From an uncultured Actinomycetes bacterium (lineage in GTDB: Bacteria > Actinomycetota > Acidimicrobiia > Acidimicrobiales > Microtrichaceae), in the NCBI GenBank assembly GCA_903852755.1, contig CAINRS010000051.1, positions 1 to 64,000 of the forward strand: a stretch of 64,000 bases of DNA. Reading direction: 5' to 3'. The notes below the pieces were generated by a model. It searched no databases and was not told the DNA's origin. It was given only the letters and a program-made list of their open reading frames with translations. Shown here one piece after another: positions 45,505-54,319 of the stretch (position 1 is the first letter of the stretch; each line of letters starts with the position of its first letter). A program made the position numbers and the translations under genes.

Positions 45505-45510
45505 TAGGCT
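45505..45510 (+). promoter_or_regulatory. -10-like box for the MFS gene at 45534
   Basis: TAGGCT lies 24 bases before the GTG, leaving a short leader that contains the G-rich ribosome-binding tract CAGGGGGG. Confidence 0.35.
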
Positions 45511-45533
45511 CCACGGGGAGCGACAGGGGGGTC

Positions 45534-47087
45534 GTGGGCAGCACGGGACAGGTCACGACGCTCGACGCCGGTGCGCTCCACAGGTTGCTCGTCCCCCGGG
45601 ACGACCCCTTCGTGCAGGAGTCGACGACGGGCACCTCGGCGACGACGGACCCTCGGGAGGCCGGACCACCGGCGACTGCGGGTTCGGTGGAGTTCACCGC
45701 CGTCGACGGTCCGTTCACCCACTACCGGAGGCGGGTCAGCTGGTCTGCTCCGGACGACGGCCACTACGACGTGGAGGAGCGCGCCGAGTGGCGGCTCGGC
45801 TTCCCGTACTGGAGGTGGCTCTACGAGCCGCTCTTCCGGCGCAAGGCGCTGGACGCACTCCCGGCGGGGTCCCGTCCGTGGTGGCTGTTCCCCGACCGGC
45901 TCAGCACCCACCAGGCCACCGTCGTGGCGACCATGGCGCTGTTCAACGTCGTCGGCGGGATCCTCTTCGGGATGCTGACCCAGGTCATGACCTTCGTCAG
46001 CGCCGACCTGGGGGACGGATCGGCGGGACAGCAGACCACGGTCTTCGCCGCAGTGCGGATCGGGACGGTGCTGACCTTCGTGGCGTTGGCGCTGACCGAC
46101 ACCGTCGGTCGTCGCCGGATCGCGCTGCTGTGCTGCTGGGTGGCCGTCGCGGCCACGATCGCCACGGCGCTCGCCCCCTCGCTCGTGCCCTTCACCGTGT
46201 TCCAGCTCGTGGCCCGCAACGTCTCGATCGCCGCGCTCATCGCGATCGACACCATCGTCGTCGAGGAGCTCCCCGCCGGGTCGCGTGCCATGGCCGTCGG
46301 CCTCGGAACGCTCGCCTACGGGCTCGGGGCGGGCACCGCCGTGGTGGCGCTGCCGCTCGCCGACCTGGGTCCGGGTGGGTGGCGGTTCGTCTACGCGCTC
46401 GGACTGCTGGCCGTCCCCCTGATCATCAGTGGCGCCCGGCACCTCCCCGAGAGCGGCCGGTTCCACGAGCACCGGACGGCGCTCGACGACGGGACCACGT
46501 CCCGACGTCGCATCCGGGGTTCACGCTTCGCCCTCCTCGCCGGACTGTTCGTCCTGGTCAACGTCTTCGTCGCCCCGGCGTCGCAGCTGCAGAACGACTA
46601 CCTGCGCACCGAGCAGGGATTCAGCGGCCTGATGATCACCGCTCTGGTGCTGACGACGGGCGTGCCGGCTGCGCTCGGGGTCATGGCCGGCGGGCGGCTC
46701 GCCGACACCCGGAGCCGGCGCTGGACCATCGTCGCCGGGCTGCTGGCGACGGCCACCTTCGGCGCCGTGTTCTACTCGCTGAGCGGGGCGGCCATGTGGG
46801 CGAGCGCCCTGTTCGCGTCCGTGCTCGGGGCGCTGACCATCGCCCCGCTCGGGGTGCTCGGCGCCGAGCTCTTCCCCACGTCACGGCGGGGCGGTGCGCG
46901 CGGGGCGCTCAACGTGGTGGCGGTCAGCGGCTCGGTCGCCGGTCTGCTCGCCGCCGGCGCGCTCACCGACGCACTCGGGTTCGGTCCGGCATTCGCCGTG
47001 CTCGCCACCGGCCCGCTGGTGGCCGCGGCACTGGCGATGGCGGTGCCCGAGACCAGTGGCCGGACGCTCGAGCAGCTCAACGACTGA
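45534..47087 (+). CDS. MFS transporter with a 115-residue soluble N-terminal extension
   Basis: A 517-residue protein. The first 115 residues are hydrophilic, with VEFTAVDGPFTHYRRRVSWS and AEWRLGFPYWRWLYEPLFRR. The MFS core of about 12 helices begins near residue 125 (TVVATMALFNVVGGILFGML). Motif A-like sequence is seen in LTDTVGRRRIALL and GGRLADTRSRRW. The extension is unlike ordinary MFS tails. GTG at 45534 has a G-rich ribosome-binding tract. It overlaps the convergent hydrolase gene by 11 bases. Substrate unknown. Confidence 0.82.
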   Translation: MGSTGQVTTLDAGALHRLLVPRDDPFVQESTTGTSATTDPREAGPPATAGSVEFTAVDGPFTHYRRRVSWSAPDDGHYDVEERAEWRLGFPYWRWLYEPLFRRKALDALPAGSRPWWLFPDRLSTHQATVVATMALFNVVGGILFGMLTQVMTFVSADLGDGSAGQQTTVFAAVRIGTVLTFVALALTDTVGRRRIALLCCWVAVAATIATALAPSLVPFTVFQLVARNVSIAALIAIDTIVVEELPAGSRAMAVGLGTLAYGLGAGTAVVALPLADLGPGGWRFVYALGLLAVPLIISGARHLPESGRFHEHRTALDDGTTSRRRIRGSRFALLAGLFVLVNVFVAPASQLQNDYLRTEQGFSGLMITALVLTTGVPAALGVMAGGRLADTRSRRWTIVAGLLATATFGAVFYSLSGAAMWASALFASVLGALTIAPLGVLGAELFPTSRRGGARGALNVVAVSGSVAGLLAAGALTDALGFGPAFAVLATGPLVAAALAMAVPETSGRTLEQLND

Positions 47088-47685
47088 GCGGACCCAACCA
47101 GTCCACGACGGCCGCAGCGACCGGCACCTCCGCGCCGGCGAGCTCGTGCCGGGCACCCGGAACCGTGACCGACGTGACCGGGCCGGCGACCAGGGCCTGC
47201 GCAGCGGCCAGCTCGGCCGGCGTCCCGAACGGGTCCCGGTCGCCCGAGACGAACAGGGTCGGCACCCGGAGGTCGCCCAGGTGGTCGGTCCGCAACCGAT
47301 CCGGTCGACCCGGGGGGTGGAGCGGGTAGGCCAGCAGCAGCACCCCGGCCACACCCGGCGGCGGCCCACCGTCGGCGCCGGCGGCCACCATCGAGCAGAT
47401 CCGACCCCCCATCGACCGACCGCCGATGACCACCCGGGCGGGATCCACCCCGAGGCGCTCGCAGCGCTCGGCCAGCTCGGCCCGGACCGACGCCGTGAGG
47501 ACCGGCGCCCGGTCGGGCGCCCGCCGGCCGGCGAGGCGGTACGGGAAGTCGACCCGCTCCACGATTCGTCCCGTCGCAGCGATCCGTTCCGACAGGTCGA
47601 CGAGCGACGGATGATCGGCGGCGGACCCGGCCCCCGGCCACAGGAGGACCACGGCCGGGTCACGGGGCCGGCGGCGACGCCCCAC
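47077..47685 (-). CDS. alpha/beta-hydrolase of the Tex30/dienelactone-hydrolase-like type
   Basis: A 202-residue hydrolase. It has LLWPGAGSAADHPSL (oxyanion region), VVIGGRSMGGRICSMVA with the nucleophile Ser in GRSMGG, LFVSGDRDPFGTPAEL with the acid, and VPGARHELAG with the His. This matches the KANL3/Tex30-like family of small serine hydrolases. GTG at 47685 is four bases below the DnaJ-domain gene stop, so the two are probably co-transcribed. Substrate unknown. Confidence 0.83.
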   Translation of the reverse strand: MGRRRRPRDPAVVLLWPGAGSAADHPSLVDLSERIAATGRIVERVDFPYRLAGRRAPDRAPVLTASVRAELAERCERLGVDPARVVIGGRSMGGRICSMVAAGADGGPPPGVAGVLLLAYPLHPPGRPDRLRTDHLGDLRVPTLFVSGDRDPFGTPAELAAAQALVAGPVTSVTVPGARHELAGAEVPVAAAVVDWLGPLSR

Positions 47686-47689
47686 GACC

Positions 47690-48403
47690 TCAGCCCGAGC
47701 CGAGCAGGATCCGCCGGGCCTCGGAGAGCTCGGAGATGCGCTCCGCGGCGCCGCCCTCGGCTGCGCCGTGGTCCGGGTGGGCCTCCCGGAGCCGGTCACG
47801 GAACGCCCGCTGCACGTCCTTGCGGCTCGGCACACGCATCCCGACCGCCGACCGGAGGTCGAGCACGCCGAGCGCCCAGGCCACCGGGTCCCGCAGTGCC
47901 TCCACCGACAGTCCGGAGGAGCGGCCCGAGAGGTGGGCGACCAGTCCCGGTCCGGCACCCGCGCCCCAGCCCAGGCCGGTCCGGACCGCCGAGAGCACCT
48001 CGTGGCGCACCGATGGCGCCGAACGACCTGCGGCGTAGATGGCGCACAGCACGTGCTGCGCCGGGGTGCCGACATCCTCCGCCAGGTCGAACCGCAGCGC
48101 ACCGCGGTCGTCGGACCGGAGCCGGTGGACGCACTGCTGCAGTCCGATCCGGTCCTCCTGGAGCCGGTGCCGCAGGCGGGGCTGGGAGATCCGCCGACCC
48201 CGGCCCAGCTCGCCGAGCAGACGCTGGGCGTCGGTGGTGAAGTCCTCGTCGAGACCGGGGCCGAACTCGGCGGCGATCCCGGCGAGCAGCAGGCCGCCGT
48301 AACCGGGCGCCGGGTCGGTGGGCAGGTCGACCCGGCCGAGCGCCACGCGTCGCGTGGGCGCGACCGGCCTCGAGAAGTACGACTCGAGCTCGGCGAGGAT
48401 CAC
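47690..48403 (-). CDS. J-domain protein with a novel N-terminal region
   Basis: A 237-residue protein whose last 60 residues contain a partial J domain: DVQRAFRDRLREAHPDHG has the HPD tripeptide that stimulates DnaK ATPase, followed by RISELSEARRILLG as helix IV. The first 175 residues are helical and unfamiliar (QRLLGELGRGRRISQPRLRH, VLCAIYAAGRSAPSVRHEVL). Placing the J domain at the C-terminus is less common and suggests the N-terminal part recruits a specific client. Start at 48403. Confidence 0.75.
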   Translation of the reverse strand: MILAELESYFSRPVAPTRRVALGRVDLPTDPAPGYGGLLLAGIAAEFGPGLDEDFTTDAQRLLGELGRGRRISQPRLRHRLQEDRIGLQQCVHRLRSDDRGALRFDLAEDVGTPAQHVLCAIYAAGRSAPSVRHEVLSAVRTGLGWGAGAGPGLVAHLSGRSSGLSVEALRDPVAWALGVLDLRSAVGMRVPSRKDVQRAFRDRLREAHPDHGAAEGGAAERISELSEARRILLGSG

Positions 48404-48453
48404 GGCGCAGGGTACCGCCGGGCTCGCAGGTGCCCGCAGTCGGACGGCCGGGC

Positions 48454-49245
48454 TCAGACGTAGCCGGCGACGACGTCGCGGAGCCCCGTGACGAGCTCGA
48501 CGAGTTCGTCGTCCGGCACGGCGTCCTCACCCGAGGCGTTGAGCGCATCGCGCACCTCGGCGACGTGCGCCACGAACGACCGCCACTCCACGGGCGAGAA
48601 CCCGAACGGTGGTGCGAGCAGCTCGACGTTGGCCGCGGCCTCGTCGAGTGCCAGGACGGCCCGGGGATCCTGGGGGTCCCGGGCGAGCCGGGTCGTGGCG
48701 GCGTGGACCCCGTCGAGCACCCGGTGGACGACCAGTCCGTCGTCGGCCGAGATCGTCTCGTCGGACTCCTCGGGGTCCGGGAGGGCCTCGAGGATCGCCT
48801 CCACCTCGTCCTCGTGCTCCTCGTAGACCACCAGGTCCCCGGCCTCGTCCCACTCGTACGGCAGCTCGGCGGCGGTCAGTGCCTCGGCGAGCTCCGTCTG
48901 GAACGCGACGGGCCACCCGCCGACCTCGTACACGACGCGGACCGCATCACCGGACAGCGCCGGCGTGGCCACGGTCTGGACCTCGTCGACCAGCTCGTCG
49001 ACCAGCTCGGTGTCGCGGGCGTGGACGGTCAGGGTCGTCCCCTGCCAGACGTGCTCGACCCCCTCGGTGTCGAGGAGCGAGGCGAGCAGCGAACGTGACG
49101 CACCCGACCAGGGGGCGCAGTCGTAGTCCACGCGCTCCGGGCCGAGCCGACGCAGCGCCCGGTCGCCTGCGTCGACCGTCACGGCGTCACCGGCGGCCCG
49201 CTCCCGGCCCTCGACATCCGGTTCCGGGCGCTCCTCGTCGTCCAC
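48454..49245 (-). CDS. acidic protein with two repeated domains, unknown function
   Basis: A 263-residue, strongly acidic, soluble protein. Two similar segments of about 55 residues follow each other: one ends [20 protein letters not shown] and the next ends [19 protein letters not shown]. This suggests a duplicated ferredoxin-like domain such as the DUF2007/putative signal-transducing type. The C-terminal 90 residues are helical ([20 protein letters not shown]). GTG at 49245. It is divergent from the fructose bisphosphatase gene. Confidence 0.6.
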   Translation of the reverse strand: MDDEERPEPDVEGRERAAGDAVTVDAGDRALRRLGPERVDYDCAPWSGASRSLLASLLDTEGVEHVWQGTTLTVHARDTELVDELVDEVQTVATPALSGDAVRVVYEVGGWPVAFQTELAEALTAAELPYEWDEAGDLVVYEEHEDEVEAILEALPDPEESDETISADDGLVVHRVLDGVHAATTRLARDPQDPRAVLALDEAAANVELLAPPFGFSPVEWRSFVAHVAEVRDALNASGEDAVPDDELVELVTGLRDVVAGYV

Positions 49246-49300
49246 CGCCCCAGTCTCGCACCCACGCGGTCCGAGGACCGCCCCGGCGCGCCCCCACCGC

Positions 49301-49306
49301 TAGAGT
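49301..49306 (+). promoter_or_regulatory. -10-like box for glpX
   Basis: TAGAGT, seven bases before the ATG at 49314, fits leaderless transcription. Confidence 0.5.
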
Positions 49307-49313
49307 CCCGGCC

Positions 49314-50282
49314 ATGTCGACCGCAACGCCCGACCGCAACCTCGCCCTCGAGCTCGTCCGCACCACCGAGGCCGCTGCGCTCGCAGCGTCACGCTGGGTG
49401 GGCCGCGGGGACAAGGAGTCCGCCGACGGGGCGGCCGTCGACGCCATGCGGCTCATCCTGGGCACGGTGCGCATGACCGGGACGGTCGTGATCGGCGAGG
49501 GTGAGAAGGACGAGGCGCCGATGCTCTTCAACGGCGAGGTCGTGGGCGACGGCAGCCAGCCCGAGGTGGACATCGCCGTGGACCCGATCGACGGGACCAC
49601 GCTCACCTCCAAGGGCCGCGGTGGCGCCGTCGCCGTCATCGCCGTGTCGGAGCGCGGCACCATGTTCGACCCGGGGCCGTGCGTCTACATGGAGAAGATC
49701 GCCGTGGGACCCGAGGCGGCCGGCGTCGTGGACATGGAGGCCTCGGTGGCCGACAACCTCCGGGCGATCGCCGCGGCGAAGGGCATCGCCGTCACCGAGG
49801 TGACGGCGACGGTCCTGGACCGCCCCCGCCACGACGACCTGGTGGCCGAGATCCGCGAGACGGGCTCACGCATCCGGCTCATCGGTGACGGCGACGTCGC
49901 CGCTGCGATCGCCACCGCATGGCCCGACTCCGGTGTCGACGTGCTGTTCGGCATCGGGGGCACGCCCGAGGGTGTCATCGCCGCAGCGGCGCTCAAGTGC
50001 ATGGGCGGCGAGCTCATCGGGCGGCTCTGGCCCCGCGACGAGGCCGAGCGCACCCAGGCCGTCGAGCAGGGCTACGACCTCGCCAGGGTGCTCGGCACCG
50101 ACGACCTGGTGGCCGGCGACAACTGCTTCTTCGCCGCCACCGGCATCACCGACGGCAACCTGCTGCACGGGGTCCACTACGACCGGTCCGGCGTCACCAC
50201 GCAGTCGCTCGTCATGCGGTCCCGCTCCGGGACCGTCCGGCTCGTCGAGGCACGACACCACCCCGACAAGATCGAGAGCTGA
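49314..50282 (+). CDS. glpX: fructose-1,6-bisphosphatase class II
   Basis: A 322-residue GlpX-type FBPase, a key gluconeogenic enzyme. The metal-binding motif [12 protein letters not shown] and the phosphatase signature [25 protein letters not shown] are intact, followed by [22 protein letters not shown]. Class II is the usual actinobacterial FBPase. ATG at 49314. The ABC ATPase gene begins four bases after its stop, so they may be transcribed together, although the functional link is unclear. Confidence 0.96.
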   Translation: MSTATPDRNLALELVRTTEAAALAASRWVGRGDKESADGAAVDAMRLILGTVRMTGTVVIGEGEKDEAPMLFNGEVVGDGSQPEVDIAVDPIDGTTLTSKGRGGAVAVIAVSERGTMFDPGPCVYMEKIAVGPEAAGVVDMEASVADNLRAIAAAKGIAVTEVTATVLDRPRHDDLVAEIRETGSRIRLIGDGDVAAAIATAWPDSGVDVLFGIGGTPEGVIAAAALKCMGGELIGRLWPRDEAERTQAVEQGYDLARVLGTDDLVAGDNCFFAATGITDGNLLHGVHYDRSGVTTQSLVMRSRSGTVRLVEARHHPDKIES

Positions 50283-50286
50283 CGGG

Positions 50287-51339
50287 GTGCGCCCGATCAT
50301 CGAGGTCGAGGACCTCATCCGACACTTCGGAGCGACGCGCGCCGTCGACGGCGTGAGCTTCACCGTCGATGCCGGCACCGTCCTGGGTCTGCTCGGTCCG
50401 AACGGTGCGGGCAAGACCACCACGGTCCGCATGCTCGCCACCCTCCTCACGCCCGACGCCGGCCGGGCCAGGATCGACGGGCTCGACGTGGTCACCGACG
50501 CGACCCGCGTCCGGGCGGTGATCGGACTCACCGGCCAGTACGCAGCCGTCGACGAGAAGCTCACCGGCCGCGAGAACCTCTGGATGGTCGGCCGGCTGCT
50601 CGGCATGGACCGGAAGCAGGCCCATGACCGGGCGACCGAGCTGCTCGACCGCTTCCGGCTGAGCGACGCCGGCGACCGTCAGGTGCGCACCTACTCCGGT
50701 GGCATGCGCCGACGTGTCGACCTGGCCGTGAGTCTGGTCGGCCGACCGGCCGTGCTGTTCCTGGATGAGCCGACCACCGGCCTGGACCCGGTCAGCCGCA
50801 TCGAGATGTGGGACGTGACCCGCGAGCTCGTCTCCGACGGCACGACCGTCCTGCTCACCACGCAGTACCTCGAGGAGGCCGATGAACTCGCCGACCGGAT
50901 CGTCGTGATCGACAACGGGAAGGTGATCGCCCAGGGCACCGCCGACGAGCTCAAGGACCGCACCGGGGGGCGGACCCTCGAGGTCACCCTGGCCGAGCCT
51001 GCGGACCTGGACCGGGCCGTCGGGCTGCTCCACGGACTGGGTGACCGTCGGGTGGCCGTGGACCCCCAGCGGCCGGGCCTGAGCGTCCCGGTCGACGACG
51101 ACACCGAGTTCGCCGCCGGTGTGGTGGCGACGCTCAGCCACGCCGGAGTCGCGGTGACGGACTTCCGTCTGGACCGGCCGAGCCTGGACGACGTGTTCCT
51201 CGCCCTCACCGGCCGGGCCACCGGGACCGGGGACGGGACCGGCAACGGGGACGGGGACGGCACCGGCAACGGGGACGGCACCGGCAACGGGGACGGCACC
51301 GGCGAGGGTGACGTGACCACGACGGGCGCACCATCGTGA
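50287..51339 (+). CDS. ABC exporter ATPase, DrrA-like, with a repetitive C-terminal tail
   Basis: A 350-residue ABC ATPase. Walker A is GLLGPNGAGKTTT, signature RTYSGGMRRRVDLA, Walker B VLFLDEPTTGLDP, and the H-loop histidine is replaced by Gln in LLTTQYLEEADEL, as in DrrA-type proteins. A regulatory C-terminal domain follows (LEVTLAEPADLDRAVGLL...DFRLDRPSLDDVFLALTGRA). The last 40 residues are Gly/Asn/Asp/Thr repeats. GTG at 50287. It pairs with the permease that follows to export a hydrophobic compound or antibiotic. Confidence 0.93.
   Translation: MRPIIEVEDLIRHFGATRAVDGVSFTVDAGTVLGLLGPNGAGKTTTVRMLATLLTPDAGRARIDGLDVVTDATRVRAVIGLTGQYAAVDEKLTGRENLWMVGRLLGMDRKQAHDRATELLDRFRLSDAGDRQVRTYSGGMRRRVDLAVSLVGRPAVLFLDEPTTGLDPVSRIEMWDVTRELVSDGTTVLLTTQYLEEADELADRIVVIDNGKVIAQGTADELKDRTGGRTLEVTLAEPADLDRAVGLLHGLGDRRVAVDPQRPGLSVPVDDDTEFAAGVVATLSHAGVAVTDFRLDRPSLDDVFLALTGRATGTGDGTGNGDGDGTGNGDGTGNGDGTGEGDVTTTGAPS
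51238..51309 (+). repeat. tandem repeat encoding the ATPase tail
   Basis: Three to four near-identical 18-base units (ACCGGCAACGGGGACGGC) encode a TGNGDG repeat just before the stop. A 6-base duplication is present in the first unit. Confidence 0.9.
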
Positions 51340-52142
51340 CCGCCGCCACCGGCGCTCCGGCGGCCCGGCGTGGGCCCGGCTCGATGCTGCACGACGGTTG
51401 GATCCTCACCTGGCGGAACCTCGTCCAGCTCCCCCGGACGCCCGAACTGCTGCTGTTCACCCTGATCCAGCCGATCATGTTCGTGCTGTTGTTCACGTAC
51501 GTCTTCGGCGGGTCGATCGGACAGTCGCTGCCACCGGGGATCTCCTACGCCCAGTTCCTCATCCCGGGGATCATGGTCCAGACCCTCGTGTTCTCGACCA
51601 ACTCGACGGCGGTCGGGCTCGCCGACGATCTGCAGAAGGGGTTGGTCGACCGGTTCCGGTCGCTGCCGATCGCCCGGTCGGCGGTGCTGGTGGGCCGCAT
51701 CTGCTCCGACACCGTCCGTCTGGCCATGGTGGCGGTGGTGCTGGTGCTGGTCGGCTACGTGGTCGGGTTCCGCTTCGAGGCCGGGCTGGGATGGGGCCTG
51801 CTCATGATCGTCACGGCCGTCGCCTTCGGGTTCTCGATGTCGTGGATCATGGCGACGATCGGACTGAGCGTCCGCGACGCCGAGACGGCGAGCACTGCGG
51901 GGTTCGTGTGGTTGTTCCCGCTGACGTTCGTGAGCTCCGTGTTCGTCCCGGTCACGTCCATGCCCGGGTGGCTCCAGGTCGTGGCCCGGAACAACCCCGT
52001 CACCCTGTTGTCCAACCTGCTCAGGGAGTTCACCCTGATCGGCCGACCCGCCGCCGGCACCGTCCTGCCGGTGCTGGCGTGGATGGTGGGGCTCGTGGTG
52101 GTGTTCGCACCCCTCGCCGTGTCCCGCTACCGGAAGGTCTGA
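51336..52142 (+). CDS. ABC-2 type permease, DrrB-like
   Basis: A 268-residue permease with six helices. It carries the ABC-2 pattern LIQPIMFVLLFTYVFGGSI, GIMVQTLVFSTNSTAVGLADDLQKGLVDRFRSLPIARSAVL (the cytoplasmic coupling region) and FVSSVFVPVTSMPGWLQVVARNNPVT. GTG at 51336 overlaps the ATPase stop as GTGA, so it is translationally coupled to its partner. The exported compound is unknown. Confidence 0.93.
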   Translation: MTAATGAPAARRGPGSMLHDGWILTWRNLVQLPRTPELLLFTLIQPIMFVLLFTYVFGGSIGQSLPPGISYAQFLIPGIMVQTLVFSTNSTAVGLADDLQKGLVDRFRSLPIARSAVLVGRICSDTVRLAMVAVVLVLVGYVVGFRFEAGLGWGLLMIVTAVAFGFSMSWIMATIGLSVRDAETASTAGFVWLFPLTFVSSVFVPVTSMPGWLQVVARNNPVTLLSNLLREFTLIGRPAAGTVLPVLAWMVGLVVVFAPLAVSRYRKV

Positions 52143-52154
52143 GCCCCCAGCGAG

Positions 52155-52160
52155 TAGATT
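52155..52160 (+). promoter_or_regulatory. -10-like box for the zinc metallopeptidase gene
   Basis: TAGATT, six bases before the ATG at 52167, is a strong leaderless-type match. Confidence 0.55.
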
Positions 52161-52166
52161 CGCCGC

Positions 52167-53306
52167 ATGGAGTTCGACGAGAACGCTCCGCTCGATTCGG
52201 GTCAGGTCGACGACCGCCGGGGTTCCGGCGGTGGTCGCGGCGGTCGCGGTGGCGGAGGTCTGGGTGGAGGCCTGGGCGACCTGCTCGGTGGCGCTCTGGG
52301 CGGCGGAGGTCGTGGCGGGGGTCGTGGCGGAGGTCGTGGCGGTGCTCCCGGTGGCGACATCGGCGACCTGCTCGGCGGGATGCTCGGCGGTGGTGGCGGG
52401 GGCACCGGTGGCGGTCTCGGCGGCGGTCTCCCCGGTGGTCTCGGCGGGGCGCTCGGCGGCGCGCTCGGCGGCGGCCGCAGGGGCGGGGGCGGCAAGACCG
52501 CCGGCGGGCTCGGCATGATCGTCGTGGTGCTGCTGCTCGTCGTGGGGCTCGGCTTCTGCAGCAGTGGTGGCGGTGGCATCGACCTCGGGAGCGGATCCAA
52601 CCTCGGGCCACCGAGCACGCTCGCCGGCGGGTCGTCCAACCTGTCCGCCGAGTGCCGCACCGGTGCGGATGCGAACCGGCGGGAGGACTGCCGGATCGTC
52701 GCCGTGGTCAACAGCGTCCAGCGCTACTGGGCGGACGAGTTCGCCGAGTCGGGCCTGAAGTACCGGCCGGCGACCACCCAGTTGTTCTCGGGTCGCACGC
52801 AGACCGCCTGCGGGCCCGGTACGGCGGCGACCGGCCCCTTCTACTGCCCCGCCGACCAGACCGTCTACATGGACCTGTCGTTCTTCAACCAGCTCCAGCA
52901 GCCACCGTTCAACGCCCGGGGCGGCGACTTCGCCCAGGCGTACGTGATCGCGCACGAGTACGGCCACCACGTGCAGAACCTGCTCGGGTCACTGCGGCCC
53001 GGCCGGACCTCGGGACCGCAGTCCGACGCCGTCCGGGTCGAGCTGCAGGCCGACTGCTACGCCGGCGTGTGGGCCGGCAACGCCGAGGCGACCGGGTTCA
53101 TCAGCTCCCTCACCCGGGCCGACATCGCCGAGGGCCTCGACGCCGCCGCAGCGGTTGGCGACGATCGCATCCAGGAGGCGACCCAGGGCCGGAGCCGCCC
53201 GGAGTCGTTCACCCACGGGACGTCCGAGCAGCGTCAGCGCTGGTTCACCACCGGCGCACAGACCGCGAACCCCGACCGGTGCGACACGTTCAACGGGCCG
53301 ATCTGA
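52167..53306 (+). CDS. neutral zinc metallopeptidase (YpfJ family) with long Gly-rich N-terminus
   Basis: A 379-residue protein. Residues about 20-110 are nearly all Gly with Arg, Leu and Ala. A single helix (MIVVVLLLVVGLGFC) follows and then the peptidase domain. HExxH reads HEYGHH (His263, Glu264, His267), and the third ligand is the Glu of VELQADCYAGVWA, typical of the YpfJ family. The domain is probably extracytoplasmic. The C-terminus (SPES-like FTHGTSEQRQRWFTTG) is family-typical. ATG at 52167. Target proteins are unknown. Confidence 0.9.
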   Translation: MEFDENAPLDSGQVDDRRGSGGGRGGRGGGGLGGGLGDLLGGALGGGGRGGGRGGGRGGAPGGDIGDLLGGMLGGGGGGTGGGLGGGLPGGLGGALGGALGGGRRGGGGKTAGGLGMIVVVLLLVVGLGFCSSGGGGIDLGSGSNLGPPSTLAGGSSNLSAECRTGADANRREDCRIVAVVNSVQRYWADEFAESGLKYRPATTQLFSGRTQTACGPGTAATGPFYCPADQTVYMDLSFFNQLQQPPFNARGGDFAQAYVIAHEYGHHVQNLLGSLRPGRTSGPQSDAVRVELQADCYAGVWAGNAEATGFISSLTRADIAEGLDAAAAVGDDRIQEATQGRSRPESFTHGTSEQRQRWFTTGAQTANPDRCDTFNGPI

Positions 53307-53333
53307 GCCCCGTCGGCCCCCGACCGGGACCCG

Positions 53334-54278
53334 TCACACCAGCCGAACGGCGACCGGCCCCGACGGGCCGGTGAGCACCGTGAACCCGTGACGGGACAGG
53401 AACTGCTCGGCTCCCGACCCGCCCACCGGTGCGACGACGACGCCGGCGCCCGCAGAGGCGGCCTGCGAGCACCACTCGGCCAGCAACCGTGCGCCCAACC
53501 CGACACCCCGCTCCTCGGGGTCGACGACCAGCGATCGCAGCTCGGTGCCCGTCGGTCCGACCACGCCCACCGCCGCACCCACGAGCGGCCCGGTCCCGTC
53601 ACTGCGGCCGCCCTCGGCCGCCACGACGAGCGGTGCGTCGACACCCGGACGCTCGGCGGGACCTCGGGCGGCGACCCGGCACAACTCGGCGACCGGTGCG
53701 GGCACCATCCGCAGGACCCGCAGCGCCGCCGGCCGCGTCCCCCTGCCCACCACACGGGGCCGGGCGAGCGGCACCTCGGCGACGGTCACCCAGCGTCCCG
53801 GGTCGTGGCGACGCTCGAGGACGTGCACCGAACGCACCGGCCAGTGCGCCGAGACACCGCGCAGGGCGAGCAGCGCGGCGTCGATGACCTCCTGGGACGC
53901 CGAGGGCACCAGCGTCACGTGGGGCACGAACGGGCGCCGTCCCGGCCGGTCGAGCGGGCCGGCCACGAGCCGGTCCCGCAGTCGGCCCAGGGAGACCAGG
54001 TCGCCGTGCACCGAGAGCTGCACGGTCGGTGTGTCGGGCAGGAACGTCGCTGCGGGGCCGAGTTCCAGGTCGAACGGATCCACCGAGGCTGCGGCCGACG
54101 CCAGGACCTCGTCCACTGCGTCGAGGTCGGCCTCGGGCACGTTCACCGGGGGGACCAGTGTCACGTGGGGTGGGATGCGGAACGGCTCGGGGACCTCGAG
54201 GCCACGTCGCACCTCGTCGAGCCACGACCACTGCTCCGGGTCCGGGAGCAGTGCGACGAACAGGCGGGTCCGGGCCAC
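53334..54278 (-). CDS. 2H-phosphoesterase (2'-5' RNA ligase-like) fused to a GNAT acetyltransferase
   Basis: A 314-residue two-domain protein. The N-terminal half has both HxT motifs of the 2H superfamily, His38-Val-Thr40 in IPPHVTLVPP and His120-Val-Thr122 in FVPHVTLVPS, as in LigT/ThpR RNA cyclic phosphodiesterases. The C-terminal half is a GNAT fold: LRSLVVDPEERGVGLGARLLAEW is motif A with acetyl-CoA-binding R/Q-x-x-G-x-G/A form, ending in a beta-strand with FLSRHGFTVL. GTG at 54278 with TAGCGT six bases upstream. Substrates of both domains are unknown. Confidence 0.8.
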   Translation of the reverse strand: MARTRLFVALLPDPEQWSWLDEVRRGLEVPEPFRIPPHVTLVPPVNVPEADLDAVDEVLASAAASVDPFDLELGPAATFLPDTPTVQLSVHGDLVSLGRLRDRLVAGPLDRPGRRPFVPHVTLVPSASQEVIDAALLALRGVSAHWPVRSVHVLERRHDPGRWVTVAEVPLARPRVVGRGTRPAALRVLRMVPAPVAELCRVAARGPAERPGVDAPLVVAAEGGRSDGTGPLVGAAVGVVGPTGTELRSLVVDPEERGVGLGARLLAEWCSQAASAGAGVVVAPVGGSGAEQFLSRHGFTVLTGPSGPVAVRLV

Positions 54279-54281
54279 GCC

Positions 54282-54297
54282 CCGACGCTACCGTCGG
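54282..54297 (-). terminator. hairpin after the ATP synthase operon, overlapping a promoter
   Basis: CCGACG-CTAC-CGTCGG forms a perfect 6-bp stem beyond the atpC stop. It overlaps the -10-like box for the 2H/GNAT gene (minus-strand TAGCGT at 54285-54290), so termination and initiation may use the same bases. Confidence 0.4.
54285..54290 (-). promoter_or_regulatory. -10-like box for the 2H/GNAT fusion gene
   Basis: Reads TAGCGT on the minus strand, six bases before the GTG at 54278. Confidence 0.5.
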
Positions 54298-54319
54298 CGC
54301 GGTGTCCGCTGCGTCTGGC

